The notes: generated by a model from the letters alone, not told the origin. A DNA stretch of 64,000 nt from Flavobacteriaceae bacterium (GCA_947446635.1 CANFHF010000001.1:141926-205925); one strand, 5' to 3'; positions 31,929 through 41,517 are shown, counted from the first letter of the stretch. Numbers and translations are program-made.

Positions 31929-32861
31929 ATGGAAAACGGAATATACGCTAAATTTAACACTACAAAAGGTCCGATTTTAGTAAAACTAACACACGAATTA
32001 ACACCAGGTACGGTAGGGAATTTTGTTGCTCTTGCTGAAGGAAATATGGAAAATAAAGTAAAACCTCAAGGAGTCAAATTCTATGACGGATTGAAATTTC
32101 ACCGAGTAATTCCAGACTTTATGATTCAAGGAGGTTGTCCTCAAGGAACTGGAACTGGAGATCCTGGATACAAATTTGATGATGAGTTTCATCAAGATTT
32201 ACGTCATGATGCTCCAGGGGTTTTGTCCATGGCAAATTCAGGACCAGGAAGCAATGGTTCTCAGTTTTTTATTACCCACATCGCAACGCCATGGCTTGAT
32301 GATAAACACACTGTTTTTGGAAATGTAATTGAAGGTCAAGATGTAGTTGATGCCATTGCTCAGGGAGATACTTTAGAGTCGGTTGAAATCATAAGAGTGG
32401 GTGAGGAAACAAAAAACTGGAATGCTATTGAAGCTTTTGTAGGTTTAAAAGGAGCTCGTCTAAAACGAGATGCAACACTAAAAGCGGAATCAGAAGCAAA
32501 AATGGAAAAATTGGCTGCAGGTTTCGAAAAAACAGAAAGCGGGTTACGTTACCAATTCATTCAAAGAGGAGAAGGTAAAAAAGCGGAAAGCGGAAAGACA
32601 GTAGCGGTGCATTATGAAGGATCATTAGAAAACGGGAAAGTTTTTGATTCATCTTATCCAAGAAAAAAACCAATCGAATTTAGATTAGGCCAAGGTCAAG
32701 TTATCGAAGGCTGGGATGAAGGAATTGCTTTGTTGAGAGTAGGAGACAAAGCCCGTTTCGTTATTCCATCCGATTTAGGATACGGTTCATCAGGAGCAGG
32801 AGGCGCAATTCCCCCAAACGCTACATTGATTTTTGATGTAGAATTAATGGACGTCAAATAG
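31929..32861 (+). CDS. Cyclophilin-FKBP fusion peptidyl-prolyl isomerase
   Basis: This single 310-residue chain holds two unrelated prolyl isomerase folds. Residues about 1-160 are cyclophilin, with the active-site stretch FHRVIPDFMIQGGCPQGTG, then NGSQFFIT and WLDDKHTVFG. A charged helical linker (about residues 175-205, LKRDATLKAESEAKMEKLA) leads to an FKBP domain. That domain has VAVHYEGSLENGKVFDSS, GQVIEGWDEGI and IPSDLGYGSSGAGGAIPPNATLIF. No signal peptide is present, so it should act in the cytoplasm on slow-folding proteins. Both domains look catalytically intact. It is monocistronic with a promoter element before it and a terminator after it. Confidence 0.93.
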   Translation: MENGIYAKFNTTKGPILVKLTHELTPGTVGNFVALAEGNMENKVKPQGVKFYDGLKFHRVIPDFMIQGGCPQGTGTGDPGYKFDDEFHQDLRHDAPGVLSMANSGPGSNGSQFFITHIATPWLDDKHTVFGNVIEGQDVVDAIAQGDTLESVEIIRVGEETKNWNAIEAFVGLKGARLKRDATLKAESEAKMEKLAAGFEKTESGLRYQFIQRGEGKKAESGKTVAVHYEGSLENGKVFDSSYPRKKPIEFRLGQGQVIEGWDEGIALLRVGDKARFVIPSDLGYGSSGAGGAIPPNATLIFDVELMDVK

Positions 32862-32896
32862 TCAGTGTAAGAAACAAAGTAATCCCATTATTATAT

Positions 32897-32927
32897 AATC
32901 CCAAAGCGAAAGTTTTGGGATTTTTTT
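32897..32927 (+). terminator. Intrinsic terminator after the dual immunophilin gene
   Basis: The stem AATCCCAAA/TTTGGGATT is followed by a T run. Confidence 0.85.
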
Positions 32928-33051
32928 ATATCAAATAAGGTGTAATTAAATTTTTATACTACAACTAATACATGGTTTTTCAGTTGAAATTTAGAACTCA
33001 ATTGTAAATCAAGTCGTCAATGCGTACTGAATTAATTTTTGAATTTAATTT

Positions 33052-33087
33052 AAAAAAGTCCAAAAATCATTCGACTTTTGGACTTTT
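33052..33087 (-). terminator. Intrinsic terminator after the DUF3276 gene
   Basis: A 12-bp stem (AAAAGTCCAAAA/TTTTGGACTTTT) lies 37 bases beyond the minus-strand stop, with a T-rich exit. Confidence 0.8.
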
Positions 33088-33124
33088 AAGTCTTGGTTAG
33101 TTATTCTTGGTTTTTGTATTACAA

Positions 33125-33514
33125 TTAAATATCGTCAAATTCAATATCAGTAAAACTTGATGTTGAAGGCATTTTTACCCCCTCAACTTCTTCTGACTTT
33201 TCAGAAGCATATTCTTTTTTGAATTCTTTTTGGTGTCTTTCAGAGATTACTTCTTCGCCCTTGTGGTTCAAAACATAAGAAGTCATTTCTTCTAAAATTT
33301 CAGTGAAAGCCAAAAAATCTTCTTTATACAAATAAATTTTATGTTTTTTAAAGTGAAATGAACCATCTGCTTCAGTGAATTTTTTACTTTCGGTAATCGT
33401 GATATAATAATCATCCGCTTTCGTAGCTCTTACATCAAAGAAATACGTTCTTCTTCCAGCTCGTAATACTTTCGAAAATATCTCTTCTTTTTCTAACATA
33501 TCATTTTCTCTCAT
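33125..33514 (-). CDS. DUF3276 (PUR-alpha-like) protein
   Basis: The 129-residue protein matches the DUF3276 pattern of Bacteroidetes. A PUR-like repeat runs from about residue 8 to 90, with FSKVLRAGRRTYFFDVRATKADDYYITITESKK and then FHFKKHKIYLYKEDFLAFTEIL. An acidic, disordered C-terminus follows (ending TDIEFDDI). PUR repeats bind single-stranded DNA or RNA, so nucleic-acid binding is the likely role, though I know of no detailed function. A second Met five codons in (MLEKEE) is an alternative start. An ABC exporter gene lies upstream in the same direction. Confidence 0.88.
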   Translation of the reverse strand: MRENDMLEKEEIFSKVLRAGRRTYFFDVRATKADDYYITITESKKFTEADGSFHFKKHKIYLYKEDFLAFTEILEEMTSYVLNHKGEEVISERHQKEFKKEYASEKSEEVEGVKMPSTSSFTDIEFDDI

Positions 33515-33587
33515 AATTCATCTGTCAATTTAGTGTTGTTAAGTAGCAACCAAAAATCTAAAAAATAGTTGTATTACACAACAATTA

Positions 33588-35345
33588 TTACAATTCTTTT
33601 TCAGAAAGTTGTTTCAAATACAAGGCAGCATAGTAGCCTTCTTGATTTATCAATTGATTATGAGAACCTTGTTCTACAATTTTTCCTTCGTCAAGAATGA
33701 TAATTCTGTCCGCATTTTTTGCAGAAGAAACCCTATGGCTCACAATAATTGTGGTTTTATCCTTGCAAATTTTCTGCAAATTATTCAAAATTGCTTCTTC
33801 GGTTTCAGTATCTACAGCTGACAAACAATCGTCAAAAAGCAATATTTTCGGGTTTTTGATAATCGCTCTTGCTATGGAAATGCGCTGTTTTTGTCCACCA
33901 GAAAGCGTAATCCCTCTCTCGCCAACTATAGTCTCATATTGTTTATTGAATCCTATAATATTTTCATGAACCACGGCGCTTTTTGCAGCAGTTTCTACTT
34001 CCTCGTCGGTAGCATTTTCATTACCAAACTTGATGTTATTTTTTATGGTGTCCGAAAACAAAAATGCATCTTGCGGCACAATCCCGATGCTGTTTCGTAA
34101 ATCATATAAGTTTAAGCTGCTAATTTCTTTTCCATCAATGGTGATGTGACCTTCTGTTGTGTCATACAAACGAGAAATCAAGGAAATAATAGTTGATTTT
34201 CCGGAACCTGTTTTTCCCAGAATGGCCAAGGTTTCTCCCTTGTGTACTGTAAAAGATACATTTTCAAGTGCTTTTATTTGCGTGTCAGAATAGGTGTAAC
34301 TGACATTCTCGAAAGAAATAGCACCTCCAATAATTGATTTTTCCTGATTTTTGTTTTGTATTTCGGGTTTGATTTTCAGAAACTCATTGATGCGTTTTTG
34401 GGAGGCTTCGGCTTCCTGAACCATAGATGAAACCCAACCCAAAGAAGCAACGGGCCAAGTAAGCATATTTACATACAGGATAAATTCTGCGATGGTGCCA
34501 ATGTTTTTTATACTTCCGTGAATATACATTAATCCGCCAAAATAAATAACCACCAAGTTGCTTATTCCAATTAATGCAACCATCAAGGGTCCAAATAAAG
34601 CTTGAATTTTTGCTAAATTCATACTCTTGTTTTTACTTTCATTGGCCAATTCCACCATATTTTTTTGATGTTGCTCTTCCAAAGAATAGGCTTTTACAAC
34701 TCTAATTCCTGAAAATATTTCTTGAGTAAAACTCGAAACTTTGGATAAATATTGTTGAAAAATAGTGCTCCTTTTATTGATTTCGGAGCTTAATTTAAAT
34801 ATGGCGTATGATAGAATTGGCAAGGGAAGTAGGGTGTATAAAGTCAATTTTGGCGATACATTAAACATATATACGATCACAATAGTAAAACGAATAAAAG
34901 TATTGATGGTATACATTACAGCTGGCCCTACATACATCCTCACCTTTGAAACATCTTCGCTGATGCGATTCATTAAATCACCTGTTCGATTTTGTTTGTA
35001 GAAATTCTGGGAAAGATTTTCATATTGCTGAAAAACTTCATTTTTTAAATCGAATTCAATGTGACGGGACATCACTATTAGAGTTTGCCTCATTAAAAAA
35101 GAAAGAAAGCCCGCTAGGATTGTCGTGATTATTATGAAGATAATATTTGTAATTAATTCTTGCTGAACAGTTGCTATTGATGCCGTATTGTCTTTTGAAA
35201 AGCCTTCAATTACTCTAAATGATTTACTAATTAATTTTGGTGTAAAAAGCGAAAATATTTGTGCAATTATTGTAATAATGATTCCTAACAAAAAGCTGTA
35301 TTTATATTTAATAAAATACTTATTTAAATAGCTTAATTCTTTCAT
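33588..35345 (-). CDS. ABC exporter half-transporter, subunit with degenerate catalytic base
   Basis: The 585-residue protein has a six-helix exporter membrane domain (residues about 1-330) followed by a nucleotide-binding domain. Walker A is GKTGSGKST near residue 380, the Q-loop is in IVPQDAFLF, and the signature is a canonical LSGGQKQR. Walker B reads LLFDDCLSAVD, so the catalytic base is Asp506 instead of Glu. That change marks one half of heterodimeric exporters such as BmrC/YheI and MdlA. The likely partner is the LSSGQ-type subunit at 39751-41511. The transported compound is unknown; drug or lipid-like substrates are usual for this type. Confidence 0.92.
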   Translation of the reverse strand: MKELSYLNKYFIKYKYSFLLGIIITIIAQIFSLFTPKLISKSFRVIEGFSKDNTASIATVQQELITNIIFIIITTILAGFLSFLMRQTLIVMSRHIEFDLKNEVFQQYENLSQNFYKQNRTGDLMNRISEDVSKVRMYVGPAVMYTINTFIRFTIVIVYMFNVSPKLTLYTLLPLPILSYAIFKLSSEINKRSTIFQQYLSKVSSFTQEIFSGIRVVKAYSLEEQHQKNMVELANESKNKSMNLAKIQALFGPLMVALIGISNLVVIYFGGLMYIHGSIKNIGTIAEFILYVNMLTWPVASLGWVSSMVQEAEASQKRINEFLKIKPEIQNKNQEKSIIGGAISFENVSYTYSDTQIKALENVSFTVHKGETLAILGKTGSGKSTIISLISRLYDTTEGHITIDGKEISSLNLYDLRNSIGIVPQDAFLFSDTIKNNIKFGNENATDEEVETAAKSAVVHENIIGFNKQYETIVGERGITLSGGQKQRISIARAIIKNPKILLFDDCLSAVDTETEEAILNNLQKICKDKTTIIVSHRVSSAKNADRIIILDEGKIVEQGSHNQLINQEGYYAALYLKQLSEKEL

Positions 35346-35390
35346 TTTTTTTAGTGTTGAATCCTAAATTTGGGGAATTGTTTTAGTGTT

Positions 35391-35398
35391 CAAAGATA
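35391..35398 (-). promoter_or_regulatory. Probable promoter of the first ABC exporter gene, -7 element
   Basis: TATCTTTG on the minus strand matches TAnnTTTG, 45 bases upstream of the ATG. Confidence 0.45.
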
Positions 35399-35467
35399 CG
35401 TGTTTAATGCCAAAAAAAGGAAATCCTATTTTTTTGTATTTTAGTATATTTTAAAAAATGAAAATCT

Positions 35468-35475
35468 TACTTTTG
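35468..35475 (+). promoter_or_regulatory. Probable nusB promoter, -7 element
   Basis: TACTTTTG matches TAnnTTTG, 28 bases before the GTG start of nusB. This supports a short leader and the non-ATG start. Confidence 0.55.
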
Positions 35476-35503
35476 CAAACTAATTAATAAAAGTTCTTAC
35501 AAG

Positions 35504-36448
35504 GTGGTAAACAGAAGACATATTCGTGTTAAGGTTATGCAATCCATTTATGCGATGCATCAAAATGGGTCAGAGGATATAGAAAAAGAAGAAAAATTCT
35601 TATTTTATAGTATAGACGCTATTCAAGATTTATACCTTACAATGTTGTCGTCCTTGATAGAAATCTGTAAAAAAGAAACTATATTTTTACATAAATCAAG
35701 TCAAAAACATCTCGCCACGGCCCAAGACCGAAAACCCAACGAGAAGTTTATTAATAACCGTATTTTTAAAATCCTCACAGAAAACATTTCTTTAAGTGCT
35801 GCTTTGGAAAATCGTAAAATAAACAATTGGATCTTAAACGATGATTATATTTTACTACTTCTTAATGCTATTAAACAAAGCAAATTGTATGATAAATACA
35901 TGAGTAATGTTATTAACACATTTGAAGAAGATAAGGAATTTATTGTTGATATGTTTATGGAAGTTATTGTTCCAAATGAAAAATTATACGATTATCTGGA
36001 AGACAACAAGTTAACTTGGGTTGATGATATTCCATTGGTAAATACACATATAATCAAACAATTGAAAGCCATAAAGCCTATTGAAGAAGGTAATTTTAGG
36101 GTGCCAAAGCTATTCAAAGACAATGAAGATAGAGATTTCGTTCAAGATTTGTTTAGAAAAACAATATTAAACGAAAAGGAATTGGCCAAAGAATATGACA
36201 ATAAAACCCCCAATTGGGATAGCGATAGAATTGCAGAAATTGACACCATTATTCTTAAAATGGCGATTTGCGAATTTTTGAAATTTCCTTCGATTCCTAT
36301 AAAAGTTACCCTCAATGAATATTTAGAAGTTGCCAAAGAATATTCTACTCCAAAAAGTAGTATTTTTATCAACGGAATTTTAGACCATTTAGTAAAAGAA
36401 CTACAGACCAGCAATAGAATTGTAAAAGCAGGTCGTGGATTAATGTAA
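35504..36448 (+). CDS. nusB: Transcription antitermination factor NusB (long form)
   Basis: NusB with NusE binds boxA RNA and supports antitermination in rRNA operons. The protein is 314 residues, about twice the E. coli length. The conserved N-terminal start RRHIRVKVMQSIYAM is followed by a helical insertion, and the NusB core resumes near the C-terminus (NWDSDRIAEIDTIILKMAICEFLKFPSIPIKVTLNEYLEVAKEYS as separate family motifs). The start codon is GTG, and no in-frame ATG lies between it and the promoter element. yajC follows after 33 bases and is probably co-transcribed. The N-terminal part may have a Bacteroidetes-specific role. Confidence 0.93.
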   Translation: MVNRRHIRVKVMQSIYAMHQNGSEDIEKEEKFLFYSIDAIQDLYLTMLSSLIEICKKETIFLHKSSQKHLATAQDRKPNEKFINNRIFKILTENISLSAALENRKINNWILNDDYILLLLNAIKQSKLYDKYMSNVINTFEEDKEFIVDMFMEVIVPNEKLYDYLEDNKLTWVDDIPLVNTHIIKQLKAIKPIEEGNFRVPKLFKDNEDRDFVQDLFRKTILNEKELAKEYDNKTPNWDSDRIAEIDTIILKMAICEFLKFPSIPIKVTLNEYLEVAKEYSTPKSSIFINGILDHLVKELQTSNRIVKAGRGLM

Positions 36449-36481
36449 TGCAATTTATAAACAAAAAAAGAATTTAAAATT

Positions 36482-36754
36482 ATGGGACAATTAGGACAAT
36501 TTGCGCCGTTTTTATTAATGTTTGTAGTGATCTATTTTTTTATGATCAGACCGCAACAAAAAAAGGCAAAATCTGAAAAAGAATTTGAAAGTGCTTTGAA
36601 AGTAGGTGACAAAATTATTACCAAAAGTGGTCTTCACGGTAAAGTTGCTGAACTTGGAGATACAACAGTTGTTGTCGAGACGATGGCTGGAAAATTAAAA
36701 ATGGAGCGTTCTGCCATTTCTATGGAAATGAGCGCATCATTGAATAAAAAATAA
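36482..36754 (+). CDS. yajC: Sec translocon accessory protein YajC
   Basis: YajC is a small inner-membrane partner of SecDF. The 90-residue protein has one N-terminal membrane helix (FAPFLLMFVVIYFFMI) that ends in the family signature RPQQKKAKSEKEF. A short cytoplasmic domain follows, with GDKIITKSGLHGKVAEL and the conserved hydrophobic end. It follows nusB and ends just before a near-perfect terminator palindrome shared with the convergent pepT. Confidence 0.96.
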   Translation: MGQLGQFAPFLLMFVVIYFFMIRPQQKKAKSEKEFESALKVGDKIITKSGLHGKVAELGDTTVVVETMAGKLKMERSAISMEMSASLNKK

Positions 36755-36770
36755 TTCTATGTTTAGGTTA

Positions 36771-36806
36771 AAAAAAATCCTTCCGAAGCTTCGGAAGGAT
36801 TTTTTT
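36771..36806. terminator. Bidirectional terminator between yajC and pepT
   Basis: This is a perfect 36-base palindrome centred on CCGAAGCTTCGG. Poly-A on one side and poly-T on the other let it terminate both convergent transcripts. Confidence 0.92.
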
Positions 36807-36831
36807 ATCAACTGAAATCAGAGATGTTTAT

Positions 36832-38100
36832 TTACTTTGTTTTGGCTTTTTCCTCCTTGATCATATCTAAAGCGGTCAATTCGGCGATTTTTACAATTAC
36901 TTCAACTGCTTTTTGCATACTTTCCACAGGAACATATTCATATTTTCCATGAAAATTGTGTCCCCCAGCAAAAATATTTGGACAAGGCAAACCTTTATAA
37001 GATAATTGGCAACCATCAGTTCCACCACGAATGGGTCTTATAATAGGTTTTATTCCCAATTCTTTCATGGCTTTTTCGGCAATATCTACAATATGTTTTA
37101 CAGGCAAAACTTTTTCCTTCATATTGTAATATTGGTCTTTTATTTCTACAAATACGATATCCCCGCCAAATTGTTTGATAAATTTCTTATTGATTTTTTT
37201 GGTAATTTTTTCGATTAATTCTTTACGTTTTCCGAATTTTTTTTTGCTGTGATCTCGAATAATGAGTTCCAAAACGGTTTCTTCGATGCTTCCAGTGAGA
37301 TGATGAACGTGGAAAAATCCCTCGTAACCCTTTGTTTCCTGAGGGGTTTCACCTTTGGGTAATTCGTTGATGAAATCATTGGCGATAAGCATCGAATTGA
37401 TCATTTTTCCTTTGGCATAACCCGGATGAACGCTTTTTCCTTTGAAAGTGATTTTGGCTCCAGCCGCATTGAAATTTTCATATTCGAGTTCGCCTACCTG
37501 ACTTCCATCCATGGTATAAGCCCAATCACAACCAAATTTTTTAACATCAAAATAATGGGCGCCCCGACCTATTTCTTCGTCAGGAGTAAAGCCAACTCTT
37601 ATTTTTCCGTGTTTGATTTCGGGATTGTTTATTAGAAATTCCATGGCTGTGACAATTTCGGTAATTCCAGCTTTGTCATCTGCACCAAGTAAAGTAGTTC
37701 CATCTGTGGTAATTAGAGTTTGCCCTTTGTATTGCACTAAATCCTTGAAATACTTTGGAGATAAGATGATGTTTTGCTTGGCATTTAATACAATATCTTT
37801 GCCATCATAATTCGGAATAATTTGTGGTTTTACATTGGCGCCAGTAAAATCTGGAGTGGTATCAAAATGTGAAATAAATCCTATTGTTGGGACTTTATGG
37901 TCAATATTAGAGGGTAAAGTAGCCATAATATATGCCTTGTCATCAATAGTTATATCGACCATGCCAATTGCTTTTAATTCTTCAACCAATTTATTGGCTA
38001 AATCCCATTGTTTTTTGGTGCTTGGCGTTGTATCTGAATTTGGATCTGATTCGGTGTCAATAATTACATAACTAATAAAACGGTCTATGATATGTTGCAT
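36832..38100 (-). CDS. pepT: Peptidase T (tripeptide aminopeptidase)
   Basis: PepT is a cytoplasmic zinc aminopeptidase of family M20 that removes the N-terminal residue from tripeptides. The 422-residue protein has the metal and catalytic motifs in order: [37 protein letters not shown] and [13 protein letters not shown]. The dimerisation lid is in the middle, and a late [24 protein letters not shown] segment carries the final ligands. It is monocistronic, with a promoter element before it and a shared terminator behind. Confidence 0.95.
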   Translation of the reverse strand: MQHIIDRFISYVIIDTESDPNSDTTPSTKKQWDLANKLVEELKAIGMVDITIDDKAYIMATLPSNIDHKVPTIGFISHFDTTPDFTGANVKPQIIPNYDGKDIVLNAKQNIILSPKYFKDLVQYKGQTLITTDGTTLLGADDKAGITEIVTAMEFLINNPEIKHGKIRVGFTPDEEIGRGAHYFDVKKFGCDWAYTMDGSQVGELEYENFNAAGAKITFKGKSVHPGYAKGKMINSMLIANDFINELPKGETPQETKGYEGFFHVHHLTGSIEETVLELIIRDHSKKKFGKRKELIEKITKKINKKFIKQFGGDIVFVEIKDQYYNMKEKVLPVKHIVDIAEKAMKELGIKPIIRPIRGGTDGCQLSYKGLPCPNIFAGGHNFHGKYEYVPVESMQKAVEVIVKIAELTALDMIKEEKAKTK

Positions 38101-38117
38101 TATTTTATTGTTTTTAT

Positions 38118-38125
38118 CAAAGATA
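38118..38125 (-). promoter_or_regulatory. Probable pepT promoter, -7 element
   Basis: TATCTTTG on the minus strand matches TAnnTTTG, 17 bases upstream of the ATG. Confidence 0.5.
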
Positions 38126-38181
38126 AACTTTTGCTTCCTTATTTTTTTACCTTTTTATCTCAATCTCGGATTATGACATAT

Positions 38182-38214
38182 AAAAAATCCGCGTTGCTTT
38201 CACAACACGAATTT
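38182..38214 (-). terminator. Intrinsic terminator after lpd
   Basis: A 12-bp stem with two G-U pairs in the minus-strand RNA (AAAUUCGUGUUG/CAACGCGGAUUU) is followed by a U tract, 48 bases beyond the lpd stop. Confidence 0.7.
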
Positions 38215-38261
38215 CTATATTTGGATCGCTTGGTTTTGAAAAAGAACCTTGTGATGATTAT

Positions 38262-39650
38262 TTACAAATGAATCACTTCCCCATAAGCATCAGCTACAGC
38301 TTCCATAACAGCTTCACTCATAGTAGGGTGTGGATGGATCGATTTTAATATTTCGTGCCCAGTAGTTTCTAGTTTTCGTGCTACAACTGCTTCAGCTATC
38401 ATATCAGTTACTCCAGCCCCAATCATGTGACAACCTAACCATTCGCCATATTTGGCATCAAAAATTACTTTTACAAAACCGTCAGGAGTTCCAGCTGCTT
38501 TTGCTTTTCCTGATGCTGAGAATGGAAATTTTCCAATTTTTAATTCGTACCCTTTTTCTTTAGCTTGTTTTTCGGTTAAACCAACAGAAGCAATTTCGGG
38601 GGTAGCATAAGTACAACCTGGCACGTTTCCGTAATCGATAGGTTCAACATGAAGACCCGCGATTTTTTCTACACAATTAATTCCTTCCGCAGAAGCAACG
38701 TGAGCTAATGCTTGACCTGGTGTTACGTCTCCAATAGCGTAATACCCTGGTATATTAGTTTGGTTGTAAGCGTTCACCAAAATTTTATCTTTATCAACAG
38801 CAATTCCAACTTCTTCCAACCCAATATTTTCTATGTTGGTTTTAATTCCCACTGCCGAAAGTAAAATATCTGCTTCCAAAACTTCTTCCCCTTTGGCTGT
38901 TTTAACGAAAGCTTTAACTCCTTTTCCAGAAGTATCAATTCTTTCTACAGAAGAACTTGTCATAATTTTAATCCCTGCTTTTTTCAAAGAGCGTTCCATT
39001 TGTTTTGAAATATCTTCGTCTTCAACAGGAACTACATTTGGCATAAATTCCACAATGGTCACATCGGTTCCCATTGAGTTATAGAAATGGGCAAATTCAA
39101 CCCCAATTGCTCCAGAGCCTACAATAATCATTGATTTTGGCTGCGTTGGCAATGTCATTGCTTGTCGGTATCCAATTACTTTTACGCCATCTTGTGGCAA
39201 GTTTGGTAATTCACGAGAACGAGCTCCAGTAGCGATGATAATATGATCTGCAGAATATTCAGTTACTTTTTTGTTTGTGTCAGTAACGTCAATTTTTTTG
39301 CCTGGTTTCAGTTTTCCAAAACCATCAATGACATCGATTTTATTTTTTTTCATCAGGAATTGAACCCCTTTGCTCATCCCATCAGCAACACTTCTACTAC
39401 GTTGAACAACTGCAGGGAAGTCTTTGTCAAACGCTGAAACAGTCAATCCATAATCCGAAGCGTGTTTAAGGTAATCAAAAACTTGTGCTGATTTAAGTAA
39501 TGCTTTTGTAGGGATACACCCCCAGTTCAGGCAAACACCTCCTAAGTTTTCTTTTTCGACAACGGCAACTTTAAAGCCTAATTGTGAAGCCCTGATTGCT
39601 GTAACATATCCACCTGGTCCGCTTCCTAAAACTATAATATCGTATTTCAT
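38262..39650 (-). CDS. lpdA: Dihydrolipoyl dehydrogenase
   Basis: This E3 flavoprotein reoxidises dihydrolipoamide in the pyruvate, 2-oxoglutarate and branched-chain dehydrogenase complexes and the glycine cleavage system. The 462-residue protein has the FAD loop VLGSGPGGYVTAIRA and the redox disulfide in GGVCLNWGCIPTKAL. The NAD loop is IIVGSGAIGVEFAHF and the second FAD motif is YAIGDVTPGQALAH. The C-terminal His-Glu pair is in HPHPTMSEAVMEA. No E1 or E2 gene lies beside it, so it probably serves several complexes as a shared subunit. Confidence 0.96.
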   Translation of the reverse strand: MKYDIIVLGSGPGGYVTAIRASQLGFKVAVVEKENLGGVCLNWGCIPTKALLKSAQVFDYLKHASDYGLTVSAFDKDFPAVVQRSRSVADGMSKGVQFLMKKNKIDVIDGFGKLKPGKKIDVTDTNKKVTEYSADHIIIATGARSRELPNLPQDGVKVIGYRQAMTLPTQPKSMIIVGSGAIGVEFAHFYNSMGTDVTIVEFMPNVVPVEDEDISKQMERSLKKAGIKIMTSSSVERIDTSGKGVKAFVKTAKGEEVLEADILLSAVGIKTNIENIGLEEVGIAVDKDKILVNAYNQTNIPGYYAIGDVTPGQALAHVASAEGINCVEKIAGLHVEPIDYGNVPGCTYATPEIASVGLTEKQAKEKGYELKIGKFPFSASGKAKAAGTPDGFVKVIFDAKYGEWLGCHMIGAGVTDMIAEAVVARKLETTGHEILKSIHPHPTMSEAVMEAVADAYGEVIHL

Positions 39651-39750
39651 TTTTGTATGTTTTCTATGTTAGAATTCCGTTGCGAAATTAGCAATTATTT
39701 TTTAATTGAATAATAGGAAAAGTACAATTAGTTGTTGACAATTGTATAAT

Positions 39751-41511
39751 TCAAAAATTAATATTTACTATAAATTGGGAATCATATAAATTTTTATAAT
39801 GTCCTCCAATTTTTTCTACTAATTCCTGATGTGTTCCTTGTTCTACAATCAATCCTTTATCCATAACTACAATTTTGTCGGCATTCATTATGGTAGCGAG
39901 TCGATGGGCAATCACAATGGAAGTTCTTCCCTTTGTGATGGTCTCGGTGGCGCGCTGAATCAATTCTTCGGAATAGGTGTCTATTGAAGAGGTTGCTTCG
40001 TCCAGTATAAGAATACTGGGGTTGCTTACATAGGCACGAAGAAAAGCAATTAGTTGACGTTGACCTGAGGATAGCATTACACCTCGTTCTTTCACATCAA
40101 AATCGTAATTATCCGGTAAGCTCATGATGAACTTATGCACGCCAATTTTTTTGGCGGCTGCCAAAACCTGATCGCGAGATATATCGGGATTATTTAGCGT
40201 AATATTATTGAAAATAGTATCTGCAAAAAGAAAAACATCCTGCAATACCACCGCTATTTGTTTTCGTAGCGAACTCAAAGTATAGTTTTCTATATTTTGG
40301 TCGTCGATGTAAATCGTCCCACTATTGATTTCGTAAAATCGATTCAGTAAATTGATAATGGTCGATTTTCCTGCTCCTGTCGAACCAACAATGGCAATAG
40401 TTTTGCCAGCAGTCACCGATAAGTCAATTCCTTTAATCACTTCTTCTCTGTGGGAATAGCCAAAACGAACACTTTCAAAGAGAATGTCCCCTTTAAAAAC
40501 AGGGGCTTCGAAAGTTCCGGTATCTTGGATTTGGTCTTGGGTATCTAGAATATCAAAAACACGATTTGCAGCAATCATTCCCAGTTGCATCTCATTGAAT
40601 TTATCAGCAATTTGTCGCAATGGGTTGAATAACATTCCAATGAACATGGTGTAAGCAGTCATTTCTCCTAATGTGGTAAATGGATTTCCATTTATAATTT
40701 GAAATCCTCCGTATAAAACGATAAATCCTAAAGTTAATGAAGAGATAATATCAGCAATAGGGAAGAAGATAGAGTTGTATAATATTGTTTTTATCCAAGC
40801 TTTTTTGTGCTTGTCATTAATTGATTTAAATTTTTCATACTCGACATCTTCACGATTAAACAATTGGACAATTTTCATTCCCGTAACTCGCTCTTGAACG
40901 AAGGAATTCATATTGGCAATTTGCGTCCTAACTTCCTCAAAAGCTACTTGCATTTTACGTTGGAATATTCGTGTGATAAAAACCAATATTGGCATAGCTA
41001 CAAAAACAATTAACGAAAGTTGCCAATTCATCCAAAACATTATGATTAAACAAACCCCCATTTTCATCAAATCACTCGCTATCATAAACAAACCTTGACT
41101 AAAAATTCGTGCAATTTGCTCAATATCAGAAACGGAACGGGTTACCAATTGTCCTACTGGCGCAGTATCATAATATTTCATTCGGAAACTCAACATGTGT
41201 CGGAAAAGTTTAGTTCGAATGTCTTTGACAATATCTTGTCCTAGCCAGTTAGCCCAATACACAAAGAAAAATTGGAAAACTACTTCTAATAATAAAGTAA
41301 TTCCCATAAGTGTCACGTAGAGTAACAAGCCGTAATTGTCTTTGGGTTTTATATAAGCATCAACAGTTCCTTGTAAAATTAAAGGACGAATCGCTGCAAA
41401 AATGGACAGGAAAACAGCAAAAATAATTACGCTGTTAAATCTCCATTTATAAGGTTTTGTGTACTTTAAAATTCGTTTAAATACTTTTGTATCGAATGCT
41501 TTTGCTTTCAT
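39751..41511 (-). CDS. ABC exporter half-transporter, LSSGQ-type subunit
   Basis: The 586-residue protein has six membrane helices (residues about 1-330) and a nucleotide-binding domain. Walker A is GSTGAGKST, Walker B is ILILDEATSSID with an intact catalytic Glu505, and the switch His is in VIAHRL. The signature deviates to LSSGQRQL from LSGGQ. Canonical Walker B plus a changed signature mirrors the YheH/BmrD and MdlB halves of heterodimeric exporters. The complementary subunit, with Asp as catalytic base, lies at 33588-35345 on the same strand. The substrate is unknown. Confidence 0.92.
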   Translation of the reverse strand: MKAKAFDTKVFKRILKYTKPYKWRFNSVIIFAVFLSIFAAIRPLILQGTVDAYIKPKDNYGLLLYVTLMGITLLLEVVFQFFFVYWANWLGQDIVKDIRTKLFRHMLSFRMKYYDTAPVGQLVTRSVSDIEQIARIFSQGLFMIASDLMKMGVCLIIMFWMNWQLSLIVFVAMPILVFITRIFQRKMQVAFEEVRTQIANMNSFVQERVTGMKIVQLFNREDVEYEKFKSINDKHKKAWIKTILYNSIFFPIADIISSLTLGFIVLYGGFQIINGNPFTTLGEMTAYTMFIGMLFNPLRQIADKFNEMQLGMIAANRVFDILDTQDQIQDTGTFEAPVFKGDILFESVRFGYSHREEVIKGIDLSVTAGKTIAIVGSTGAGKSTIINLLNRFYEINSGTIYIDDQNIENYTLSSLRKQIAVVLQDVFLFADTIFNNITLNNPDISRDQVLAAAKKIGVHKFIMSLPDNYDFDVKERGVMLSSGQRQLIAFLRAYVSNPSILILDEATSSIDTYSEELIQRATETITKGRTSIVIAHRLATIMNADKIVVMDKGLIVEQGTHQELVEKIGGHYKNLYDSQFIVNINF

Positions 41512-41517
41512 TATTTT

